From an uncultured Alphaproteobacteria bacterium (GTDB lineage Bacteria; Pseudomonadota; Alphaproteobacteria; Rs-D84), in NCBI GenBank assembly GCA_947305255.1, contig CAMZDE010000020.1:1-16619 (forward strand): a stretch of 16,619 nucleotides of DNA, in the 5' to 3' direction. A program made the translations under genes and the position numbers. Under the pieces are notes generated by a model. That model was not told the origin of the DNA and searched no databases. It saw nothing but the letters and a program-made list of their open reading frames with translations. Every line of letters starts with the position of its first letter. Positions within the stretch are counted from its first letter, which is position 1. Positions 6,734-13,421 of the stretch are shown piece by piece.

Positions 6734-8287
6734 TTAAATAATATCGTCAGGAATATCATTTATATCGGCAACGGTTTGGACGTTCGGTTCAGGATTCGTA
6801 AATTGCGGTTGAAAATCGCCAGAATTAATCATCGGTTGCGGCCCATATTGGTTCAAATTATCAAACAGATAGTATTCGCCGATAAAACTTAAATGTATTG
6901 TTTCTGGTTTCCCATGACGGTTCTTTGCGATGATAACTTCGGCCTTGTTACGCGCCTTGTCAAGACGGTTTTGCCAACTTTGTGTCGCATTTTCAGATGC
7001 GTTACCGGACAAACGATTTTCAGGCGAACGATTGCTAAGATAATATTCGTCACGATACGTGAACATAACAATATCGGCATCTTGTTCAATAGAACCAGAA
7101 TCACGCAAATCAGACAATATCGGGCGTTTATCATCACGTTGTTCAACACTACGTGATAACTGAGACAATGTGATAACAGGCACATCTAATTCTTTGGCTA
7201 AAATTTTTAGGCCACGGGTAATTGTCGATAATTCTTGGACACGATTGTCGTTGTTTTTGCCACCTGGCAATTTCATTAACTGTAAATAGTCGATAACAAT
7301 CAGTGCGATACCGCCGTATTTGCGTGCAATTCGACGTGCGCGCGTTTTAATCATCGGAACAGACATATCCGCAGTGTCATCAATAACCAATGGCAATTTA
7401 GCCAGCGCGTTCGAATATTCAGACATTTTCATAAAATCTTCGTCTGATAAATTACCTTCGCGCATGTGGGATGCCGGAATCTTAGATTGAGACGACAATA
7501 CGCGTGCCGCCAATTGCTGGTTCGACATTTCAAGACTGAAAAACACGACCGCACCCTTGTATTTTTCATTTGCGCGTTCGTTGTATATGGCGTTTGCCGC
7601 GTTAAAAGCAATATTCATTGCCAACGTGGTTTTTCCCATACCTGGGCGACCTGCAACAATAATTAAATCAGAATGATGCAGCCCACTGATTGATTTGTCT
7701 AAATCATCTAAGCCTGTGGTTAATCCGGACAATTTGCCGTCGGCCTTGTACGCGATTTCAGCCTCTTGCAGGGCGCCTTTTAATGCGTCTGCCAAAGAAA
7801 CCATATTTTGTTCGGATTGACCCGTTGATGCCAGATTAAATAATTTTTGTTCGGCAGATTCAATTTGAAAATCGACCGTGTTATCCATATCTTCGGTATA
7901 GGCATCGTCGATAATAGATTGACCCAAACCAATTAAATCGCGGCGACGTGCATTATCAAACACGATACGACCGTAATGTTCAACGTTCACCACGGTTGCA
8001 CCTGCCGACGCTAATTTAGTCAAATATTCAACACCGCCAACGGATTCTAAGACACCCTGTTGTTCCAGATATGTTTTTGCGGTGATTATGTCGAACGGTA
8101 TGCCAACAGCAAACTGCCGCAAAGCCAATTTATATATTTCTTGGTGGGCAGGGTGTGAAAAATGTTCAGGTAACAAAAATTCAGATACCGATTCTAACGC
8201 GCGATTGTTCATCAAAACCGCCGCCAGAACCGCCTGTTCGGCTTCCAGATTTGTTGGCAAAGTTTTCGGAGTAAAGTCCATGTCCAT
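6734..8287 (-). CDS. dnaB: Replicative DNA helicase DnaB
   Basis: This is the hexameric helicase that unwinds DNA at the replication fork and binds primase. The N-terminal domain is complete (LPTNLEAEQAVLAAVLMN from residue 10). The RecA-like motor follows with Walker A GRPGMGKTT (213-221), FFSLEMS (249-255), Walker B LIVIDYLQL (329-337), the LSQLSRSVEQRDDKRP segment (374-389) and the C-terminal KNRHGKPETIHL (455-466). At 517 residues and with a full N-domain, it looks like the chromosomal enzyme of alphaproteobacteria rather than a short phage helicase. The start is MDMDF: ATG at 8287 or 8281. Neither has a good ribosome site, and the reading frame stays open to 8428 only because it crosses the terminase gene. 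The start overlaps the start of the terminase nuclease gene, so the dnaB promoter must lie within terL-derived sequence. Confidence 0.9.
   Translation of the reverse strand: MDMDFTPKTLPTNLEAEQAVLAAVLMNNRALESVSEFLLPEHFSHPAHQEIYKLALRQFAVGIPFDIITAKTYLEQQGVLESVGGVEYLTKLASAGATVVNVEHYGRIVFDNARRRDLIGLGQSIIDDAYTEDMDNTVDFQIESAEQKLFNLASTGQSEQNMVSLADALKGALQEAEIAYKADGKLSGLTTGLDDLDKSISGLHHSDLIIVAGRPGMGKTTLAMNIAFNAANAIYNERANEKYKGAVVFFSLEMSNQQLAARVLSSQSKIPASHMREGNLSDEDFMKMSEYSNALAKLPLVIDDTADMSVPMIKTRARRIARKYGGIALIVIDYLQLMKLPGGKNNDNRVQELSTITRGLKILAKELDVPVITLSQLSRSVEQRDDKRPILSDLRDSGSIEQDADIVMFTYRDEYYLSNRSPENRLSGNASENATQSWQNRLDKARNKAEVIIAKNRHGKPETIHLSFIGEYYLFDNLNQYGPQPMINSGDFQPQFTNPEPNVQTVADINDIPDDII
8268..8282 (+). 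promoter_or_regulatory. Ribosome binding site setting the terminase nuclease start
   Basis: GGAG at 8268-8271 lies 8 bases before the ATG at 8280-8282. Because it lies inside dnaB on the other strand, it is either a chance match or a selected start that makes the nuclease half a free-standing gene. The CATG at 8279-8282 is a palindrome that supplies an ATG on both strands. Confidence 0.5.
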
Positions 8288-9128
8288 TAGATTAAACGAA
8301 AATTTTAATAATTCAATACCTTTTTTAAGCGGGTATAAACAATTAAAAATACCTATCTTAGATAATGCCGGAAAATCGGCATGGCCAGAGGTTTTTCCGC
8401 TTGAAAAAATTCGAGATATTGAACGCATAGTTGGACCGCGACATTTTTCTGCACAAATGATGTTGGAATATGTCGCCGAAGAGCGAATACATCTGGATCC
8501 GGGGGCTATACATTTTTATGTGGACGATTTTGACAATCGAACATCACGAATCGGCGAACATTTAATCACAGGTGCGTCCGTATATTGGGATCCTTCGTCG
8601 GCTCGAAACACATCAGACGGCAGTGTTTGTGCGCTGGTGTATCGTGACGACAAAAATATGAACGCATTTGTCCACGATATACTATATTTGTCAGTCGAAG
8701 ATGGCGATATGCATCCGTTATCTACACAATGCGAAAAAGTCATAGATTTTTTAGGAAAACATAAAATCAATCGCATAGGCATAGAAATCAATGGCATTGG
8801 CAACGCGTTGCCTGAAATCATCAGACGTGTTGCAGATGCGCGTGGGGTGGGGCTGAATATCATACAAATTTCAAATCATACCAAGAAAGAAACAAGAATT
8901 TTGAATGCTATGGAACCGATGCTGAACACGGGTCGATTGTTTATGCACGATAACATCAGGCAAACGATGTTGTTGTCTGAAATGTTGGCATGGACACCGA
9001 TTGGTTCAATGGAACACGACGATGGTTTAGACGCAGTTTCTGGGGCTTTGGCGATGACGCCAATTCCAATCAGAAATGCCGCTAAACATATCGGCATGAT
9101 ACGGGCAAACACAGAATTCAAAATATAA
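8280..9128 (+). CDS. terL: Large terminase, nuclease half (TerL C-terminal domain)
   Basis: These 282 residues hold the RNase H-like nuclease that cuts concatemeric DNA during packaging. After a linker-like beginning (residues 16-37, FLSGYKQLKIPILDN and SAWPEVF), the acidic residues expected for the active site appear: D104 in YWDPSSARN, E169 in GIEINGIGN, and the HDDGLDAVSGAL motif at 247-258. Together with the 204-residue ATPase half at 4363 it makes a 486-residue protein, the usual size for a whole terminase. I chose the ATG at 8280 because it has GGAG 8 bases upstream; the frame is also open to 8082, but those codons are the antisense of dnaB. It runs into the portal gene 24 bases later. 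Whether the two halves associate cannot be told. Confidence 0.85.
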   Translation: MSIRLNENFNNSIPFLSGYKQLKIPILDNAGKSAWPEVFPLEKIRDIERIVGPRHFSAQMMLEYVAEERIHLDPGAIHFYVDDFDNRTSRIGEHLITGASVYWDPSSARNTSDGSVCALVYRDDKNMNAFVHDILYLSVEDGDMHPLSTQCEKVIDFLGKHKINRIGIEINGIGNALPEIIRRVADARGVGLNIIQISNHTKKETRILNAMEPMLNTGRLFMHDNIRQTMLLSEMLAWTPIGSMEHDDGLDAVSGALAMTPIPIRNAAKHIGMIRANTEFKI

Positions 9129-9152
9129 TCAACCAAAACAAAAGGAAAACAA

Positions 9153-10376
9153 ATGCAAAAAAATCTTATGCAATTATATAAACGTGCGCTGGACGAACGA
9201 GAAATCTGGTTGAATCGCTGGAAAACAGCAATGCGATACACGATTCCGACCGATGATGCGGATGCGGCGACTTTGTTTGATGCGACGGCATCAGATGCAG
9301 TTGATAATTTAGCAGCATCAATGTATTCGTTGTTAACGCCACCTGAATCGTTGTGGATAAATCTGGTTCGTGAAAGCGATTTATCCCCAGACCCAGAAAT
9401 CGCCACTGCGATGTTGCGCGCACATTTGAATGATTCTAATTTTTATACAACCATACACCAATGCTATACTGATTTAGTCGTATTGGGAACCGCATGTTTG
9501 TTTATGGCTGAAAATCCAATTGGTGCAGATTCTGCGTTTTCGTTTACTGCGATTCCAATGACAGATATTGCGTTATTGCCAGGTGCAATATTCCATACAA
9601 CTTCTTTGCCGGCATGTGATATAGTGGAAAAATATTCGAATTTTACTTTCCCAAAACATATGCAAGACATAATTAAAAATAATCCGCAAACACCTATCAG
9701 ATTGGTTCAATCTTTAATCGGTTCAGAATTTACTGCATGGGTTGATGTTGGTGGTGATATTGAAAATAATATTGTTGCACGCGGAACATTCGAAACAAAT
9801 CCGTATATAATTTTCCGTTGGTCTTTGGTCAGTGGTGAAATATATGGACGCGGCCCCGTTTTACGCGCTTTGCCGGATATAAAAACAGCAAACAAAGTTG
9901 TTGAATTGGTCTTGAAAAATGCGACTATCGCTGTCAGCGGCATATGGCAGGCCGACGATGATGGTGTAATCAATTTATCAAATATAAATTTGACACCTGG
10001 GGCAATAATTCCAAAGGCTGTGGGCAGTTCTGGTTTAACGCCGTTATCCAGTGGTGCGAATTTTGATGTATCACAAATAGTTTTGCGTGATTTGCGCGAC
10101 AGAATCCGTCATACGCTTTTGGCGGACAGATTGGGGCTGTTGTCAGACAAAGAAATGACCGCCACAGAGATATTGGCGCGCAACGCCGATATGGTTCGTA
10201 TCCTAGGCGCGACCTATGGTCGTTTGTTGCATGAATTTATCCGTCCATTATGCGAACGCGGATTGCAAATATTATCACGCCGCGGGTTAATAGAACCTAT
10301 ATCTCTGCATAGTGATGCAGAATTAAAATATATGGCGCCAATCGCGCAAATGGCTCGCGAAGAATTATCCATTTAA
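9153..10376 (+). CDS. Portal protein (T7 gp8-like head-tail connector)
   Basis: This 407-residue protein matches the podoviral head-tail connector family. The N-terminus has the family pattern of a helix with LYKRALDEREIWLNRWKTAMRYT followed by DNLAASMYSLLTPPESLWINL near residues 49-69. The centre has GRGPVLRALPDIKTANKVVEL, and the C-terminus has a helix-rich clip and crown region ending in LSI. Twelve copies would form the DNA entry channel that docks the terminase. It follows the terminase nuclease half with a good AAAGGA ribosome site. At 407 residues it is shorter than T7 gp8 (536), so some peripheral part is missing, but the frame is open throughout. A 176-residue open frame on the opposite strand is a shadow. 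Confidence 0.85.
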   Translation: MQKNLMQLYKRALDEREIWLNRWKTAMRYTIPTDDADAATLFDATASDAVDNLAASMYSLLTPPESLWINLVRESDLSPDPEIATAMLRAHLNDSNFYTTIHQCYTDLVVLGTACLFMAENPIGADSAFSFTAIPMTDIALLPGAIFHTTSLPACDIVEKYSNFTFPKHMQDIIKNNPQTPIRLVQSLIGSEFTAWVDVGGDIENNIVARGTFETNPYIIFRWSLVSGEIYGRGPVLRALPDIKTANKVVELVLKNATIAVSGIWQADDDGVINLSNINLTPGAIIPKAVGSSGLTPLSSGANFDVSQIVLRDLRDRIRHTLLADRLGLLSDKEMTATEILARNADMVRILGATYGRLLHEFIRPLCERGLQILSRRGLIEPISLHSDAELKYMAPIAQMAREELSI

Positions 10377-10389
10377 ATAGGGGCAACCG

Positions 10390-10590
10390 ATGAAAGATAT
10401 TGAAAAACAATACGCATGTGTGTTTTCTTCGCAAAACGGGAAGAGGGTTTTGTCGCATTTGCGTTCTGTGACCATTGAACGCGTTTTCGGGCCAAATGCA
10501 TCAAACGAAGAATTACGCTGGTGGGCGGCACAATGTTCGCTGGTTCACCAGATTGAACGCTTAATAACAAAGGGGAATAATCCAACATAA
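10390..10590 (+). CDS. Bbp19-like small phage protein
   Basis: This 66-residue protein has the pattern I associate with the Bbp19-like small phage proteins: a central VLSHLRSVTIERVFGP stretch, then NEELRWWAAQCSLVHQIERLI. The function of that family is not known; it is found near terminase and portal genes in podovirus-like phages and prophages. It starts 13 bases after the portal stop with an AGGGG ribosome site. The tight spacing supports one transcript with the terminase nuclease half and the portal. No membrane segment or metal-binding motif is visible. Confidence 0.65.
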   Translation: MKDIEKQYACVFSSQNGKRVLSHLRSVTIERVFGPNASNEELRWWAAQCSLVHQIERLITKGNNPT

Positions 10591-10622
10591 AAACATTTTT
10601 ATGGTAAATTATTTATAAAATT

Positions 10623-10883
10623 ATGCCAAAACAAACAAATATAATGAATTTATTGGATGTTTTGCGCGATAGTTGGTTTTTATTGGCATTCGGTTTCGGT
10701 GTTATTTATTGGGTCGCGCGCCAAGATTCGTCATTGAACGAATTGGAACGCCAAGACCAAAGAATCACAGCCCTTGAAAATCGAACGACCATTTTGGAAT
10801 CTGGCATCGGGCAATTACAATTGAAAATAGACGGAATCAAAGAAGACGTCACATTGATAAAAAGCGCGGTCATAAAAAACTAA
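10623..10883 (+). CDS. Single-pass membrane protein with coiled coil
   Basis: This 86-residue protein has one hydrophobic helix at about residues 15-31 (WFLLAFGFGVIYWVA), then a charged heptad-rich coiled coil from about 35 to 82. Similar small proteins occur after portal genes in alphaproteobacterial prophages; a holin-accessory or spanin-like role is possible but not shown. The start is not decided: the ATG at 10623 and the in-frame one at 10644 both lack a ribosome site. It is the last phage-type gene. Its stop overlaps by four bases the stop of yraN on the opposite strand, so the phage block abuts host DNA without a gap. Confidence 0.6.
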   Translation: MPKQTNIMNLLDVLRDSWFLLAFGFGVIYWVARQDSSLNELERQDQRITALENRTTILESGIGQLQLKIDGIKEDVTLIKSAVIKN

Positions 10884-11233
10884 ATCGCATTTTTTGCCCA
10901 ATATATTTTACTACCGCATACAACAATAACATCAAATCTGGCGTTCCCAACCCAATGATTTTTGATGATGAATGTTTCTGCGGCGCGACGTAATCGCACA
11001 GATTGTGCAGGCGTTATTGCGTCCCACGCCGCAGAAACAGTTTGTCTGGATTTTACTTCAACAAAAACGATGATATTACCTTTTTTTGCGATTATGTCTA
11101 TTTCTGCACGGCCCGTACGTTTGCCGGTCACATAGCGTTTTTTCAAAATTCGATACCCGTGAAAGCGCAAATACCAACGCGCCAGAAATTCAGAATATAA
11201 TCCAATTTTATAAGATGTTAAATCAGAACGCAT
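10880..11233 (-). CDS. yraN: YraN family protein (UPF0102)
   Basis: This 117-residue protein belongs to the YraN/UPF0102 family, a predicted nuclease with a PD-(D/E)xK-like fold. The pattern GRAEIDIIAKKGN...VFVEVKSR contains the expected acidic pair (E and D of AEIDII) and the E-x-K of EVKS. The cellular role of the family is not well defined; DNA repair or recombination has been proposed. I chose the ATG at 11233, near SYKIGLYSEFLA, because a start at 11293 would lie well inside the upstream gene. This start overlaps the upstream stop by 11 bases, so the gene is probably the last of the operon. In many genomes yraN lies near other genes, so its place after VirB8-like genes is notable but may mean nothing. 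Confidence 0.85.
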   Translation of the reverse strand: MRSDLTSYKIGLYSEFLARWYLRFHGYRILKKRYVTGKRTGRAEIDIIAKKGNIIVFVEVKSRQTVSAAWDAITPAQSVRLRRAAETFIIKNHWVGNARFDVIVVCGSKIYWAKNAI

Positions 11234-12026
11234 ATGGTTTCGCCTGAAAATTTTCACGTGCAGCCTGAATGTTTTTCGCAGCATCTGAAACATTCAGACC
11301 ATAATCAACCAATTCTAATTGACCATAATATGCACGCATCATCGGATCATACGCATTTTCAGATGAAATCCATTTGTCTTCATCTGAATTTGGAACGCCG
11401 TATTTATCTAAAACACCCTGCCAAAAAGCAAGTATTTTCTTTTCTCGTTGATTGGCAAAAGTTTGCGAATTTGCATCGTCAACGCCGTCCAAATCATTCG
11501 CATCATTTTTATACACAATCTTCCAAACAACATTTTCAGACGCATTACTTGTCAGATAAATATCAATAGTTTCGCCAGTATATGCGCGTTCCAAATGTAT
11601 TTCAGATACATATAACAAACCGCGACTGCGCGCCAACGAACGAATACAGCGTTCTAACTGAGCGGGAACAAAAATATTGTTTTGCCGGCATTCATAATCC
11701 AAATTATATTCCCAATCTTTATTTATTTTGTACACAACACTATCTGTTTTACGTGGCGCATATAGTGACGAATTTTCAAAGAACAGATTATTTATTTCAT
11801 CGTAATTCATACCCAACATTGCGCCTGCAATATCAAATTGTCCGGCATTAACAGGTTTCGCCCCAGAATTTAACGAAACGCTTTCTAAATTTATATCGTT
11901 TTGATTGTCGTCAACAATCGCAAAATCATCAAAATCGAAATCATCATATGATTCATCAGCCAACACCGTCGATGTTGAAAACATTGATACAAATAAACAT
12001 ATTAAAAACATAAATCGCGCTATCAT
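11223..12026 (-). CDS. Secreted protein of unknown function
   Basis: This 267-residue protein begins with a clear Sec signal peptide: basic start, hydrophobic core, and a likely cleavage after STVLA (about residue 23). A very acidic stretch (DESYDDFDFDDF) follows. The mature protein has a region reading GAMLGMNYDEINNLF and two cysteines (about 40 residues from one another in the middle) that could form a disulfide in the periplasm. I do not recognise the family. It follows two VirB8-like genes with 12 bases between, and has an AGGGA ribosome site, so it is transcribed with them. A function as an accessory envelope component of the same system is an inference from position only. Confidence 0.75.
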   Translation of the reverse strand: MIARFMFLICLFVSMFSTSTVLADESYDDFDFDDFAIVDDNQNDINLESVSLNSGAKPVNAGQFDIAGAMLGMNYDEINNLFFENSSLYAPRKTDSVVYKINKDWEYNLDYECRQNNIFVPAQLERCIRSLARSRGLLYVSEIHLERAYTGETIDIYLTSNASENVVWKIVYKNDANDLDGVDDANSQTFANQREKKILAFWQGVLDKYGVPNSDEDKWISSENAYDPMMRAYYGQLELVDYGLNVSDAAKNIQAARENFQAKPYAF

Positions 12027-12038
12027 TCAAAATCCCTG

Positions 12039-12710
12039 TCATCTTATATTTGTAACTTTGAACATAAACAACCCCAATGGATCATTCCCAGATTCAAGAT
12101 ATTTTTTGATATTAAATTTTTTCCCATTCATGGTCTTTCTTATTCCTGGTCTAAAACTAACCACTATATCTATATTACCGCTTTCATATATCGGCGTCAC
12201 ACCCATGGAATTAGATTCAGGCCATGTTTCCGTTATGTAATGTACAGAATACAAAATAGATTCGTCTGGTTTCGCGTTATAATAATCATATCCATCAGGC
12301 ATATCCATCGCCGCAATATCAGCATCAGAAATATAAACACGACGAAACATTTTATCTTTGGACATTTGCGCAATTTTTTCAGCCTCATTCGATTGCCATT
12401 GTCCATATGCATATGAATCAGACATCTGTTTCAAAGACGGGCGTGACAATACGTTTTGTTCCCCCGGTACAACCAGAAAATATTCAGAAACATACTTTTT
12501 TATCAATTTATTGCGTAATTCAACAGCAGACATATTATCTAATTTTTGCAAAGCGCCAACACGACCGTCTGCATAATTACCCATTTGAAAGATATAAGAT
12601 TTTATCGACAACTGATCCGCAGAACGATATATCAAAGCAACCCCTACAACCATAACAAACGTGGCAGATAATAACAAAAGACCAATAAAAAACGACTTTA
12701 TCTTATTCAT
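12039..12710 (-). CDS. VirB8-like inner membrane protein, second copy
   Basis: This 223-residue protein has a single N-terminal membrane helix (about residues 7-27) and a periplasmic domain of about 190 residues. It resembles the preceding VirB8-like protein in layout: cytosolic start, membrane helix, a helix with LRNKLIKKYVSEYFLVV, then strands and a C-terminal strand ending in FMFKVTNI. This is the NTF2-like pattern of VirB8, the inner membrane assembly factor of type IV secretion systems. Sequence similarity to the upstream gene is weak by eye, so an old duplication is possible. Its start overlaps the stop of the upstream gene by four bases (ATGA), which implies translational coupling. Function within a full secretion system cannot be shown, because no VirB4, VirB9 or VirB10 is seen here. 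Confidence 0.6.
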   Translation of the reverse strand: MNKIKSFFIGLLLLSATFVMVVGVALIYRSADQLSIKSYIFQMGNYADGRVGALQKLDNMSAVELRNKLIKKYVSEYFLVVPGEQNVLSRPSLKQMSDSYAYGQWQSNEAEKIAQMSKDKMFRRVYISDADIAAMDMPDGYDYYNAKPDESILYSVHYITETWPESNSMGVTPIYESGNIDIVVSFRPGIRKTMNGKKFNIKKYLESGNDPLGLFMFKVTNIR

Positions 12711-13402
12711 TTTGTTAACCGGTACGAATTAAAATCCTCTATGTAATATCCCAACGTTGCAGGGTGCGTGTCCATATCCCGCTTTACATCTATGAACGCC
12801 AACACGTTAAATGTTCCGCTGATATTAGAATGCATTTCGATATAAACCTGCCATGCGCTGGCATCTGGGGTGACATAATACGGGCGAATGTCGCGTTTTT
12901 CGATTGTCCATACTTCTGCGGCCTGATTAATTCTGGCGGTGTATTCTGGTAAAACCTTTTGTGTAAATTGTGCAAATAAATCAGGATTTGCAACACAAAA
13001 CAGCGCGCATTCCATATTTTGAGGATTGTATTGTTCGGGCGCGTCACAATCAGACGCATCACATTCGGCCCAACGTGCGGTATTTTCAGATTGACGTGAC
13101 GAAATAGTGAACCAATTAGTGACAAAATCACTGACGATTTTTTCTTGGACAATTTGAGATTGTTCAATTGTTGTTTCAAAATTTTTCTTTGGATACGTGA
13201 CCACCGTCCATTCTTCGGTTAACGGGTCAATAGATATCAAGAAAGGAAAATTCTTTTTGGTTCTGACGAACAACAACACCAAACCACATACACAAAGAAT
13301 TAAAAAGAAAAATATCGAAATTTTTATAGCAACCACGCGGGACCAAGCAATGCTTTTTCCCGCCGGAAACGCCGGTGTATCAAAATCATTTGGGTAATTC
13401 AA
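12707..13402 (-). CDS. VirB8-like inner membrane protein, first copy
   Basis: This 231-residue protein has a membrane helix at about residues 24-46 and a periplasmic domain. After the helix comes PFLISIDPLTEEWTVV, which resembles the VirB8 pattern in which strands carry a repeated I/V-D-x-x-T-G-x-x-x-x-V signature. It then has a helix QSQIVQEKIVSDFVTNWFT and strands ending in FNSYRL. The NTF2-like VirB8 domain is a core assembly factor of type IV secretion systems. Four cysteines lie in the segment around WAECDASDCDAPEQ and MECALFC, so disulfides are likely. The start is TTG at 13402: an in-frame stop lies just upstream, no in-frame ATG is near, and a GGGGGG ribosome site lies 5 bases before. 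The VirB8 assignment rests on layout and pattern, without a search. Confidence 0.65.
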   Translation of the reverse strand: MNYPNDFDTPAFPAGKSIAWSRVVAIKISIFFFLILCVCGLVLLFVRTKKNFPFLISIDPLTEEWTVVTYPKKNFETTIEQSQIVQEKIVSDFVTNWFTISSRQSENTARWAECDASDCDAPEQYNPQNMECALFCVANPDLFAQFTQKVLPEYTARINQAAEVWTIEKRDIRPYYVTPDASAWQVYIEMHSNISGTFNVLAFIDVKRDMDTHPATLGYYIEDFNSYRLTK

Positions 13403-13421
13403 TCATTCCCCCCATTTGAAT

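Larger units (their letters stand above)
4978..8286. other. Antisense three-gene block splitting terL
   Basis: This segment of about 3.3 kb separates the two terminase halves and contains three genes, all on the - strand, whereas the phage genes on both sides are on the + strand. It carries dnaB, a dual-HTH regulator and an unknown gene. The edges are approximate: the left is fixed by the terminase stop at 4977, the right by the dnaB start at 8281-8287 and the first terminase-like residues a few codons later. No transposase, integrase or long inverted repeats mark the edges. A 6-bp TAGATT is present at 4975 and 8288, but the two copies lie in different codon phases. The block looks like chromosomal DNA, not an insertion sequence. 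Confidence 0.8.

Noticed and set aside
8082..8279. Extension of the terminase nuclease frame upstream to 8082
   Set aside because: Those codons are antisense to the dnaB N-terminal domain and not terminase-like; GGAG and ATG at 8280 explain the start.
4975..8293. TAGATT pair read as target-site duplication of a transposon
   Set aside because: Too short for most elements in AT-rich DNA, no transposase or terminal inverted repeats, and frame not restored by excision.
8288..8428. Extension of dnaB to a start at 8428
   Set aside because: The extra residues are the antisense of the terminase gene and do not resemble a DnaB N-terminus; MDMDF is where the family sequence begins.
8876..9406. Long open frame on the - strand (176 codons) opposite the terminase nuclease half and the portal
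   Set aside because: It is a shadow of two well supported genes, with no ribosome site and a low-complexity composition rich in Ser.
10587..10602. AT-rich palindrome ATAAAAA-CA-TTTTTAT before the last phage gene
   Set aside because: The 2-base loop and AT-only arms make a weak structure expected by chance; no T run follows in a useful place.
11582..12240. Several + strand frames opposite the secreted and VirB8-like genes
   Set aside because: Shadows with unlikely Cys/His/Asn-rich composition and no ribosome sites.
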